Assembly (NCBI GenBank): GCA_934501435.1
Contig: CAKSTW010000005.1
Coordinates: forward strand, 170,110 to 234,109
Reading direction: 5' to 3'
From: an uncultured Eubacteriales bacterium
GTDB lineage: Bacteria > Bacillota > Clostridia > Oscillospirales > UBA644
DNA length: 64,000 nt
The notes under the pieces were generated by a model. That model had not been told where the DNA came from. It searched no databases and worked only from the letters and a program-made list of their open reading frames with translations. Below, piece after piece: positions 39,363 through 47,328 of this stretch. The position numbers and the translations under genes are program-made. Numbering within the stretch: the first letter of the stretch is position 1; every line of letters starts with the position of its first letter.

Positions 39363-40878
39363 ATTCGTTCTGACGGTCGTTTTCGTTCTCGTTTTTGCTT
39401 TGTTTTTGTCTTCCTGCTCGTTTTTCTCAATTCCGGAAGATGAAAACAGGGGCGACGACGGAAAACAGGACGAACCGGAAAAGGAAAAGACAGAACTTAC
39501 GATCGCTTATTTTTCAGGGGAAAAAATCGACCCATATACAGCGACAAACCGTGCGAACAGGTCGATCATCGGGCTTTGTTACGACGGACTCGTCTTTCTT
39601 GACGGAGATAAAAAGGCGACGGGAGATATAGCGACTTTTGAGACCGACGGCTCGACGGCGACTTTTGTAATAAAGGACGGCGCGCGTTTTTCCGACGGCT
39701 CGGCGGTAACTGCGGACGACGTTCTGTATTCTTTCGACAGGGCGAAAGCCGACGGTTCGATATATGCTTTCCGCTTTTCAAAATATATTTCTTCATGGAA
39801 GAAAACGTCTGCAAACACCGTTACCGTAACTTTCAAAACTAAAAATATATACAACGTAAATCTGTTTGATTTCCCGATAATCAGGAAGAATTCACAGGGC
39901 GCATATCCCGACGGGTCCGGCAATTACCGCATTTCTTCGAAAGACGGTCTTCTTTATCTCGAACTTAACGACAATTCCGAAAAAGCCGACGGTTCGGAAA
40001 TAAAGATAATCAAACTTACCCAGATAACCGACGCGCAGGACCTGAATTACAACTTCAATTACGGAGTTATCCATGCGGCTTATGCCGATCTGTCGGACGG
40101 TTCGCAGAGGTATAAGGGAAACGTCGAACTCGTCACCTTTATGACGAACAGTCTTGTCTATGCCGTCGTCAATAAATCGAAGGGATACCTTTCTTCAAGC
40201 GGCGTTTCTTCGGCGATAAGCCTTGCTCTCGACCGCAAAAAAATATCCGCCGATATTCTCGATTCGCTCGGAGACTGTGTCTGGCAGCCGTTCAATCTCA
40301 ACTGGTGCGAACTTAAGAATAAAGATATAAAAAAGGATATTTATTCTTCTTCCGAAGCTCACTTGCTTTTTGAGGCGAACGGACTTACTCTCCGCGGAAG
40401 AAAGAGGACGCATTACGGAAAAGAACTTTCCCTTACCGTGATATGCAACAATGAAGACAGAACGAGGGTAAGAATAGCGAACGCCGTAGCGGACGGGCTG
40501 AAAGAAGCGGGATTTTCGGCAGACGTCGTTCTTTATAACTGGAACGACTATCAGAAGGCGATAAACGCGGGAAATTACGATATATATATCGCCGAAACAC
40601 ATATCCCCGATAATTTCGATATAAGATATATGTTTACCGACGGCGCGGTGAACACCCATTCTGGTGTGTCTTCCGCTTTTTTTGCCGCTCTTGACGGTTT
40701 TTATGCGGGAGACTTAGACGCGGCGGCTCTTCTCTCGGCGTTTAACGCCGATATGCCGTTTATTCCTCTTTACTACAACCGCGGGGCGCTCGCCGTCAAC
40801 AGACTTGTTTCGGGAGATTTCAAGCCGACCGAGGCTGATATCTTCAACGGAATCGAAAACTGGACAATATCGGAGTAA
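39343..40878 (+). CDS. Lipoprotein substrate-binding protein, ABC type (SBP family 5)
   Basis: The ATG at 39343 follows AAGGA and overlaps the coil gene. The 511-residue product has a lipobox SSC (Cys about 24), then SBP_bac_5 marks: TIAYFSGEKIDPYTATNR, KDGARFSDGSAVTADDVLYS and a late FNADMPFIPLYYN. Such proteins bring peptides or related solutes to an ABC transporter, but no permease or ATPase genes are near, so its partner is elsewhere or it has another role. The acidic linker after the lipid Cys is normal. Confidence 0.82.
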   Translation: MTKNKSKFVLTVVFVLVFALFLSSCSFFSIPEDENRGDDGKQDEPEKEKTELTIAYFSGEKIDPYTATNRANRSIIGLCYDGLVFLDGDKKATGDIATFETDGSTATFVIKDGARFSDGSAVTADDVLYSFDRAKADGSIYAFRFSKYISSWKKTSANTVTVTFKTKNIYNVNLFDFPIIRKNSQGAYPDGSGNYRISSKDGLLYLELNDNSEKADGSEIKIIKLTQITDAQDLNYNFNYGVIHAAYADLSDGSQRYKGNVELVTFMTNSLVYAVVNKSKGYLSSSGVSSAISLALDRKKISADILDSLGDCVWQPFNLNWCELKNKDIKKDIYSSSEAHLLFEANGLTLRGRKRTHYGKELSLTVICNNEDRTRVRIANAVADGLKEAGFSADVVLYNWNDYQKAINAGNYDIYIAETHIPDNFDIRYMFTDGAVNTHSGVSSAFFAALDGFYAGDLDAAALLSAFNADMPFIPLYYNRGALAVNRLVSGDFKPTEADIFNGIENWTISE

Positions 40879-40880
40879 CT

Positions 40881-41567
40881 ATGATAAAAAATATACTTTT
40901 TGACCTTGACGACACTCTTTTCGACTTTCATGCGGCGGAAAAACAGGCGATCAAAAGAACTTTTGAAACGCTCGGCGTTCCGGCTACGGAAGAGGTTCTT
41001 AAAAGATACAGTCAGATAAACGCCGAACACTGGAAAATGCTCGAAAAAGGGCTTATAACAAGAGACGGAGTAAAAGTCGGACGTTTTGAAAAACTGTTTG
41101 CCGAAACGGGATACAGGGTATCTCCCGAAGAAACCGCGGCGCTTTACGAAAACAATCTTTCACAGGGACATATCTTCATTGACGGCGCGGAAAATCTGCT
41201 TTCTTTTCTTTACGGGAGATACCGTCTCTATATTGTTTCGAACGGTTCGGCAAAGGTTCAGGACGGCAGAATAAAAAGTTCGGGAATAGCAAAATATTTT
41301 GAAAATATTTTTATTTCCCAGAGAGTCGGTTTCGATAAACCGAATAAAGAATTTTTCGACGCCTGTTTTTCGAAAATACCCGATTTTTCGTCCGATGAAA
41401 CGGTTATAATAGGCGACAGTCTCTCGTCCGATATAAAGGGAGGAAAAAACGCGGGCATAAAAACCGTCTGGTTCGATCCTTCGGGAAAAGAAAGCGACGG
41501 CGATGTCTTCCCCGATTTTACCGTTTTTTCATTGTCGGAAATACCGGCTCTTATTTCGGAAATGTAA
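40881..41567 (+). CDS. HAD hydrolase, YjjG type (nucleotidase-like)
   Basis: The 228-residue HAD enzyme has motif I DLDDTLFDF, motif II IVSNGS, the Lys near GFDKP and motif IV GDSLSSDIKGG. The long N-terminal cap (RYSQINAEHWKMLEKG) fits the YjjG group that cleaves non-canonical pyrimidine nucleotides. It follows the binding-protein gene by 2 bases. A terminator lies just after it. Confidence 0.87.
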   Translation: MIKNILFDLDDTLFDFHAAEKQAIKRTFETLGVPATEEVLKRYSQINAEHWKMLEKGLITRDGVKVGRFEKLFAETGYRVSPEETAALYENNLSQGHIFIDGAENLLSFLYGRYRLYIVSNGSAKVQDGRIKSSGIAKYFENIFISQRVGFDKPNKEFFDACFSKIPDFSSDETVIIGDSLSSDIKGGKNAGIKTVWFDPSGKESDGDVFPDFTVFSLSEIPALISEM

Positions 41568-41575
41568 TATTTCAT

Positions 41576-41611
41576 TCACCCTCGCATAGTAATTTGTGAG
41601 GGTGATTTTTT
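41576..41611 (+). terminator. Terminator that doubles as the ylmC ribosome site
   Basis: TCACCCTC (41576-41583) pairs with GAGGGTGA (41598-41605), followed by six T (41606-41611) and immediately by the ylmC ATG. The 3' arm is also the only ribosome site for ylmC, so hairpin folding would both stop transcription and hide the site. Confidence 0.75.
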
Positions 41612-41902
41612 ATGTACCGATTCAGCGAATTCAAATGCAAAGAAATAATAAACTCAAGAACCGGCGTAAGAATGGGGTTTGCCGACGACGTATTTTTCGA
41701 TCTTGAAAGCGGAAAAATCTCTTCTTTTTCCGTTCCCGCAAAACCGCGGTTTCTTTTCTTTTCCGGCGAATGTTATATGATACCGTTCGGGGATATAGAA
41801 AGGATAGGCGACGACGTTATAATCGTTTCCGCAGAACCGCGCAAATGCAGTACGAAAAGCGAAAGAAGCTTCTGGGAACGGTTATTGTCATGGTTTAAGT
41901 AA
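41612..41902 (+). CDS. ylmC: YlmC/YmxH family sporulation protein
   Basis: The 96-residue protein has a PRC-barrel-like fold with FSEFKCKEIINSRTGVRMG at the start and FFSGECYMIPFGDIERIGDD near the end, as in YlmC/YmxH. Family members are expressed in sporulation; the exact job is unknown. The GAGGGTGA ribosome site is in a terminator arm (see separate entry). The D,D-carboxypeptidase gene follows. Confidence 0.85.
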   Translation: MYRFSEFKCKEIINSRTGVRMGFADDVFFDLESGKISSFSVPAKPRFLFFSGECYMIPFGDIERIGDDVIIVSAEPRKCSTKSERSFWERLLSWFK

Positions 41903-41919
41903 GAAAGCAGGTGATTTTT

Positions 41920-43146
41920 TTGAAAAGATTTATTTCCGTAATTCTTGCAGCGGTTTTGCTGCTTTGCTCCGTACCCATGGCAGCGTCCGATACGGGAGAA
42001 AATACAGAAAAAGCCGCCGCGGCGCTCTGGGATTATCTCGATGTTTCGCGTTTCGGCGAAAAAGCCGTACTTTCGGCAGATATCAAGCCCGAATTCGATT
42101 TCGCAGTAAAGTCGGTATGTCTTATTGAGGCGAAAACGGGAACGGTCCTTTACGAAAACGACAGCGACGTCCGGTATATGCCTGCAAGCGTAACAAAAGT
42201 TATGACTTTGCTTCTTGTTTTTGAGGCGATCGACGGCGGTAAGATAAAACTGACGGACGAGGTAACGGCGTCTTCCCATGCGGCGGAGATGGGCGGAACG
42301 CAGATATATCTGAAACCGGGGGAGACGATGACCGTCGAGGAACTCATAAAGGCGGTCGCCATTCCGAGCGCTAACGACGCGGCGGTTGCCCTCGCGGAAT
42401 ATGTCGCGGGCAGTGAAGATGAATTTGTGCGGCAGATGAATGAAAAAGCGAAAACGCTCGGTCTTGAGAATACGAACTTTACGAACTGCACGGGGCTTTT
42501 CGACGATGAAAATCACTATACCACGGCGTACGACATCGCGATAATGAGCCGCGAACTCATAAAACACGAAAAGATATTCGATTTTACGACGGTCTGGCTC
42601 GATAGCCTGCGCGACGGCGCGTTTACCCTTGCAAACACCAATAAAATGCTGCGCACTTACAACGGTATGAAAGGACTTAAAACAGGCTTTACAAAGGCGT
42701 CGAAATACTGTTTTTCGGGCGTTGCCGAACGGAACGGTATGACCCTTATCGTTACGGTAATGGGGGCTGACAGTTCCGATATCCGTTTTTCCGCGTCGGC
42801 GTCGCTCCTGAATTTCGGATTTTCGAATTTTGCGGTTGCAAAGAGCGGAAAAGCCGATATCCCCGATATTTCCGTCTCCAAAGGTAAAACAGACAGCGTT
42901 TCTCTTCTTTCGGATACCGATTTTTCGCTTGTCGTTCCGAAAGGATGGGAAAAGGAACTGTCTTATGAAATTTCCCTTCCCGAAAGCGTGACGGCGCCCG
43001 TTGTCAGAGGCGAACAGGTCGGGGTCCTTACTTATAAACTCAAAGGTGAAACCGTCAAGACCTGCCCGATAGTTTGCGCAGACGACGTCCCGAAAGCCAC
43101 GGTGTGGGATTATTTCGCGGAAATGGCGGAAATTCTGTTCGGATAA
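41920..43146 (+). CDS. D-alanyl-D-alanine carboxypeptidase, DacF/PBP5-like
   Basis: A TTG at 41920 after AGGTGA is preferred to the GTG at 41911, since the latter overlaps the ribosome site. The 408-residue product has a signal peptide ending near MAAS, the Ser nucleophile in PASVTK (Ser90), IPSAND and the KTG box GLKTGFTKASKY (about 250). It trims D-Ala from peptidoglycan stem peptides outside the membrane. Neighbouring ylmC suggests the spore-specific DacF form. No C-terminal amphipathic anchor is obvious. Confidence 0.88.
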   Translation: MKRFISVILAAVLLLCSVPMAASDTGENTEKAAAALWDYLDVSRFGEKAVLSADIKPEFDFAVKSVCLIEAKTGTVLYENDSDVRYMPASVTKVMTLLLVFEAIDGGKIKLTDEVTASSHAAEMGGTQIYLKPGETMTVEELIKAVAIPSANDAAVALAEYVAGSEDEFVRQMNEKAKTLGLENTNFTNCTGLFDDENHYTTAYDIAIMSRELIKHEKIFDFTTVWLDSLRDGAFTLANTNKMLRTYNGMKGLKTGFTKASKYCFSGVAERNGMTLIVTVMGADSSDIRFSASASLLNFGFSNFAVAKSGKADIPDISVSKGKTDSVSLLSDTDFSLVVPKGWEKELSYEISLPESVTAPVVRGEQVGVLTYKLKGETVKTCPIVCADDVPKATVWDYFAEMAEILFG

Positions 43147-43153
43147 AAACAGA

Positions 43154-43193
43154 AAAAGCGCCTGATAATGCGACAGCATTATCAGGCGCTTTT
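43154..43193. terminator. Bidirectional terminator between dacF-like and P-II genes
   Basis: An 18-bp stem (43154-43171 with 43176-43193) surrounds a GACA loop and gives T on both strands. Its core ATGCGACAGCAT resembles two other terminators in the window. Confidence 0.9.
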
Positions 43194-43207
43194 CATCGGC
43201 AGTCGGT

Positions 43208-43870
43208 TTATTCGTCAAAAAGCGCAAACCCCGCGACCTCCGTTGTCGGCAGGGAAAAGACTATCGTTCCCGCCTTTGTTTCGGGTCCCGCTTTTTTCAG
43301 GATTTCTTTCATTATTTCGGATTTCTGCTCCGATAACGACACTATAAGAATTATTTCTTTTTCTTTTGCAATGGAGATATTGTAAAACCGTTCGTCCTCT
43401 TTCGAGCCCGTACCTTTGCCGTGAAGAACCGTGCCTCCCCGAGCCCCCGCGCTTCTTGCCGCGTTCATTACGAGATCGGTATTTCCCTCGTTTGTTATTG
43501 CCACGATAAGTTCGTAAGCACAGAGCGTCGGCGGCGTGCGCTTTCCGTCATGATTTTCTCCGTTAAGATATGCCAAGGTTATTCCTCCTCCTACGCTTTT
43601 TATCGGAACCGCGACGGTTATTCCGTGCCCGGGAACTCCGATATGAAGATATTTTTTCTGCGCCGAGATCAATTCTTCGGTTTTCTTGCCGTCGGCGACC
43701 GTTATCATGATTCTTTTTTCGTTGCTTTCTATTCCGAGAAGATCAAGCATACTTCGGACTGCGGTCCCTTTCCCGATAACAGAGGACAGGAGCGGCAGAG
43801 AATGTTCTTTCAGTATATCCGAAAGAATTTTTTCGGAAGCCGGGTTTATTATTGATATTATGCAGTTCAT
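43208..43870 (-). CDS. Tandem P-II-like protein (two ferredoxin-like domains)
   Basis: The ATG at 43870 overlaps the DUF1538 stop. The 220-residue protein contains two P-II-type domains: MNCIISIINPASEKILS...GVPGHGITVAVPIKS and then AYELIVAITNEGNTDLVMNAA...GARGGTVLHGKGTGS. The second half has the typical P-II strand GARGGTVLHG. The usual T-loop Tyr is not seen. Fused P-II-like pairs may sense nucleotides for a partner membrane protein, here probably DUF1538. Confidence 0.8.
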   Translation of the reverse strand: MNCIISIINPASEKILSDILKEHSLPLLSSVIGKGTAVRSMLDLLGIESNEKRIMITVADGKKTEELISAQKKYLHIGVPGHGITVAVPIKSVGGGITLAYLNGENHDGKRTPPTLCAYELIVAITNEGNTDLVMNAARSAGARGGTVLHGKGTGSKEDERFYNISIAKEKEIILIVSLSEQKSEIMKEILKKAGPETKAGTIVFSLPTTEVAGFALFDE

Positions 43871-45399
43871 GCGGCTGTTTCCTCCCAAAGTTCGATGATT
43901 TCGAAGTCTCCGTATCCTGCTTTTGTTTCAAGACGGCGTTTTGCCGTTCTTTCGGATATGAAACCTACGATCTGTATTGATATCAGCGGCATCATCGCGA
44001 CCAGAGCCACCGTCCCGAATGCGTCCGAAACCACGTTTCCGCCCACCGAAAAACTTGCTCCCATCATAAAGCGGAGCATGAAAGTCGCGGTCATCGGTCC
44101 CGAGGCGACGCCTCCCGAGTCAAATGCTATCGCGGTGTAGATATCGGGGACGAAAAATGAGAGAATGAGCGATATTGCGTAACCGGGAATTATAAACCAG
44201 AAAAGGGAAATTCCGGTAAGCACTCTGACCGCGGCAAGAGCCATGGCGGCGGAGATCGCGACCGACAGGCTTATTTTGATGGTCTTTCCTTTGATCGCGC
44301 CCGCGCTCACGCTCTCTATCTGTTTTTCAAGGACTCCGACTGCGGGTTCGGCGGAAATTATAAACCAGCCCAAGAGAGCGGACAGGGGAATTATAAGATA
44401 TTTCGTAAAACCGTCGGAGAGTAAAATGCCGAGATTTTCGCCGAGAGACGAGAACCCGACGTTGACTCCCGTTAAGAAAAGCACCAGACCCGTATATGTA
44501 TAAACAAGCCCGATAATTATTTTTGTAAGTCTTCGTTTGGAAAGTTTCAGAGTAGAGACCTGAAAGATGAAAAAGATAACAATGATAGGCAGCAGCGCAA
44601 CGGCGGTCTCCGCAAGATAATCGGGAATTGCCGAAATATAAGATCTTCCGATATGTACTGTCGTCGGGAAAACCGCTGTTTCAAGGGCGGAAACGTCTCC
44701 CGCGCCGTTATAGAAAAATCCGAGAATAAGAACCGCCAATATGGGACCTACCGAGCAGAGCGCAACAAGTCCGAAACTGTCGGCTTCCGCACTTCTGTCG
44801 CTTCGTATGTTCGCGACGCCGATACCCATTGCAAGAATAAAGGGAACTGTCATCGGTCCCGTCGTGACTCCTCCCGAGTCAAAAGCGATACCGATAAAAT
44901 TTCTGTCGGTAAACGCAGCGAGAATAAAGATCGCGGCGTAACATATAAAAAGGAGCAGCCGAAGACTCGTTCCCGTAAGGATACGGAGCATGCAGACCGA
45001 CATGAAAAAGCCCACGCCCGCTCCGACCGTCAGAAGAAGTACCGCGCTGTCGATATGCGGTACGGTTTTTGCAAGCACCTGCAGATCCGGCTCTGCTATC
45101 GTTATCGCAAAGCCGAGAATGAAACTTACAAAAAGGATAAGAGGCAGTTTTTTCGTCTTTGTCAGCGCCGTACCTATTTTACTTCCTATCGGCGTCATGG
45201 ACTGTTCCGCGCCGAGCGAAAAAAGACCCATTCCCAGAATTATAAAGACTGCGCCTATCAGAAACGAAAGCAGCAGGTCGGGGGAGAGGGGAGCGACGGT
45301 GAGCGACAGTAAAAGCACTATGATAACTATCGGCAGGGTCGAAAGCGCCGCTTCTTTTATTTTATCGGCTATTGCCGTATGTATTTTCGTTTTTATCAC
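43867..45399 (-). CDS. DUF1538 membrane protein, internally duplicated
   Basis: The start is a GTG after GGAGACA that overlaps the marR stop. The 510-residue protein has about 14 hydrophobic segments in two similar halves, each with DSGGVTTGPMTV or DSGGVASGPMTA followed by a GTVAL/GLVAL segment. These repeated motifs define DUF1538, thought to be a membrane transport-type family of unknown substrate. Its neighbours are a MarR regulator and a double P-II protein, which suggests control by a small ligand. Confidence 0.85.
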   Translation of the reverse strand: MIKTKIHTAIADKIKEAALSTLPIVIIVLLLSLTVAPLSPDLLLSFLIGAVFIILGMGLFSLGAEQSMTPIGSKIGTALTKTKKLPLILFVSFILGFAITIAEPDLQVLAKTVPHIDSAVLLLTVGAGVGFFMSVCMLRILTGTSLRLLLFICYAAIFILAAFTDRNFIGIAFDSGGVTTGPMTVPFILAMGIGVANIRSDRSAEADSFGLVALCSVGPILAVLILGFFYNGAGDVSALETAVFPTTVHIGRSYISAIPDYLAETAVALLPIIVIFFIFQVSTLKLSKRRLTKIIIGLVYTYTGLVLFLTGVNVGFSSLGENLGILLSDGFTKYLIIPLSALLGWFIISAEPAVGVLEKQIESVSAGAIKGKTIKISLSVAISAAMALAAVRVLTGISLFWFIIPGYAISLILSFFVPDIYTAIAFDSGGVASGPMTATFMLRFMMGASFSVGGNVVSDAFGTVALVAMMPLISIQIVGFISERTAKRRLETKAGYGDFEIIELWEETAA

Positions 45400-45827
45400 A
45401 TTGTCTCCTTTTTTCTTGCTATCATAAGTATTTTTTTTCGGAGCCTTGCATATTCCGCAGCGTCTTCGGCTCCCATTTTTTCAAGGATATCCGAAAGTTT
45501 TTCCTCCGCCGCAGCGGTCTTTTCCGATATGAACTCCCGACCTTTTTCCGTAAGAGAGATAAGGATTGCTCTTTCGTCTTTGTCGGAATGTTCTTTTCTG
45601 ATAAATCCTTTTTCTTCAAGATGACGGAATAATGCCGAAACGCGGGCAGTGCTTACTTTCATGGTTTTGCTTATCTCCGACGGGCTTGACGGAGGGTCTT
45701 TTTCAGACAGAAGCCTTAACGCAAAGTACTCTCCCTCCGAAATTTCCGAAAGCGAAATTCCTATCGGTAAATGTAAAAAGGCTGCCTGCACCGCAAGCAA
45801 TTCCCTTGCAATTTCATTATAATTCAT
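45396..45827 (-). CDS. MarR family regulator
   Basis: The 143-residue protein has the MarR winged helix: LRLLSEKDPPSSPSEISKTM and the recognition helix KVSTARVSALFRHLEEKGFI, then the wing with DKDERAILISLTEKGRE. It probably represses its own operon through the TTAACACTGTTAA palindrome at 45846-45858. GGAGTA precedes the ATG at 45827 and it leads the operon. Confidence 0.9.
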   Translation of the reverse strand: MNYNEIARELLAVQAAFLHLPIGISLSEISEGEYFALRLLSEKDPPSSPSEISKTMKVSTARVSALFRHLEEKGFIRKEHSDKDERAILISLTEKGREFISEKTAAAEEKLSDILEKMGAEDAAEYARLRKKILMIARKKETM

Positions 45828-45845
45828 TCCGTTACTCCTATTTTA

Positions 45846-45891
45846 TTAACACTGTTAACTAAATTATAACACAACTTCGCAAAAAAATCAA
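45846..45891 (-). promoter_or_regulatory. Promoter and MarR operator
   Basis: On the minus strand TTGATT (45886-45891), 17 bases and TATAAT (45863-45868) are followed by a 13-bp palindrome TTAACACTGTTAA (45846-45858) at the transcription start, a typical MarR autoregulation site. Confidence 0.8.
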
Positions 45892-45900
45892 GCGCAAAAG

Positions 45901-45927
45901 AAAAATGAGGGAAAAATCCCTCATTTT
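45901..45927 (-). terminator. Terminator of the rhamnose-dipeptidase operon
   Basis: AAAATGAGGG pairs with CCCTCATTTT around an AAAAAT loop. It overlaps the stop codon of the dipeptidase gene and is followed by T-rich sequence on the minus strand. Confidence 0.75.
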
Positions 45928-47327
45928 ACCCATAATTTATAAATTGCGAGCGCATAAATCTTCGCAAGGTCGGTGAATGCTTTGACCGAGAGATATTCGT
46001 CGGCGGAATGCATATTGCCGCCCTCTTCGGGGTTCTCTTCGTCGATAGGTCCGAATGCAACGCCGCGCCCCTTGAAACATTTCGCGTAGGTTGCGCCTCT
46101 TGCCGCGATAAAACGGCTTTTTTTGCCTGTTATTTCTTCGTAGCACTGAGCAAGATTCTGCAAAAATCCGCTGTTTTCCGGCGTATATGTCGCTTCGAGG
46201 AGATCGCAGCGGCGATATTCAAAACCCGAAAATTCCGCTTCCTTTTTCAGTTGCTCTTCGATTTTATCGGCAGGCGCCTTTATCGGCAGACGCAGGTCGA
46301 GAACGATGCTCTTTTTGTCTGCGGTTTCGTAATCGCACATTCCGACGTTTACCGAGAGTTTGCCGAGGATATCGTCTTCGCATGCAACGCCGAGTTTCTT
46401 TCCCTCGGTATCCTGCGAAAAATATTTGATCAGAGTTGAAATGTATCCGTTTTCCGATTCGTTTTCGGCGAGCAGGAGAGAAATTATTTCCGCCGCCTTT
46501 ATGCAGGCGTTTTCTCCTTTTTCGGGAACGGACCCGTGAGCGGAAAGTCCGTAAACGGTAAGACAGAGAGACTCTTTGTCAAAATAATATTCGATATCGG
46601 TCTTTTTGTAACTTCTTGCGGCGAGCGCCGTTTTTACCGCCGACTGCTTTTCTTTCGGAACGGAAAGCACCGCTCTGCAAATATCCGGAACGGAATTTGC
46701 CGCCGTTCCTCCATGGAACGATTGCAGTTTCAGCGTTCCCGTTTTTCTGATATTTTCGGCTTCGAAACTCACCTGCAAAACGCCCGCTTCGGCATTTATT
46801 ATCGGGAAAGAACTGTCGGGGGTCACGGCATAGTCGGGAAGTCCGTGCTTTTCGATATAGTCGGCAAGGTCGCTCATTCCGTTTTCCTCGTTGCCGCCGA
46901 GAATGAGTTTTATCCGTGCTTTCGGGCGGAAACCGAGTTCTTTTATCGCTTTTAACGCATAGAGAGCCGCAATCGACGGACCCTTGTCGTCAAGAACGCC
47001 TCTTCCGTACATTTTTCCGTCCCGTATCGTCAGTTCGTAAGGGGGGCTTGTCCAGCCGTCGCCGGGAGGGACGATATCGACGTGTCCTGCTATATATACT
47101 TTTTCGCCTTTTGAGGGGCCGAAAGTAATTTCGGTGCAGCTGCCCATGTTTTTGGCGTTAAAGCCCATTCTTTTGGCAATATCGGCAACAGCGTTCAATG
47201 CGTCGTTTACGTTTTTTCCGAAAGGCAAAATATCGTCGGGCGCTGCGGCGACGCTCGGAATTGAAACGAGCGTCATTAAGTCCTTTATCATATTCTGCCT
47301 TTGCAGGTCGATATAATCGTTGAACAT
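45921..47327 (-). CDS. pepV: M20 dipeptidase, PepV/Sapep type
   Basis: The 468-residue metallopeptidase has YIAGHVDIVPPGDGW with the metal His and Asp, GVLDDKGPSIAAL, GGNEENGMSDL with the catalytic Glu-Glu pair and HGSVPEKG. The size and spacing fit PepV dipeptidases. It uses zinc or manganese in the cytoplasm. AAAGGA precedes the ATG and the gene directly follows rhaB, within 2 bases. Its tie to rhamnose is likely only shared transcription. Confidence 0.9.
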   Translation of the reverse strand: MFNDYIDLQRQNMIKDLMTLVSIPSVAAAPDDILPFGKNVNDALNAVADIAKRMGFNAKNMGSCTEITFGPSKGEKVYIAGHVDIVPPGDGWTSPPYELTIRDGKMYGRGVLDDKGPSIAALYALKAIKELGFRPKARIKLILGGNEENGMSDLADYIEKHGLPDYAVTPDSSFPIINAEAGVLQVSFEAENIRKTGTLKLQSFHGGTAANSVPDICRAVLSVPKEKQSAVKTALAARSYKKTDIEYYFDKESLCLTVYGLSAHGSVPEKGENACIKAAEIISLLLAENESENGYISTLIKYFSQDTEGKKLGVACEDDILGKLSVNVGMCDYETADKKSIVLDLRLPIKAPADKIEEQLKKEAEFSGFEYRRCDLLEATYTPENSGFLQNLAQCYEEITGKKSRFIAARGATYAKCFKGRGVAFGPIDEENPEEGGNMHSADEYLSVKAFTDLAKIYALAIYKLWVK

Positions 47328-47328
47328 C

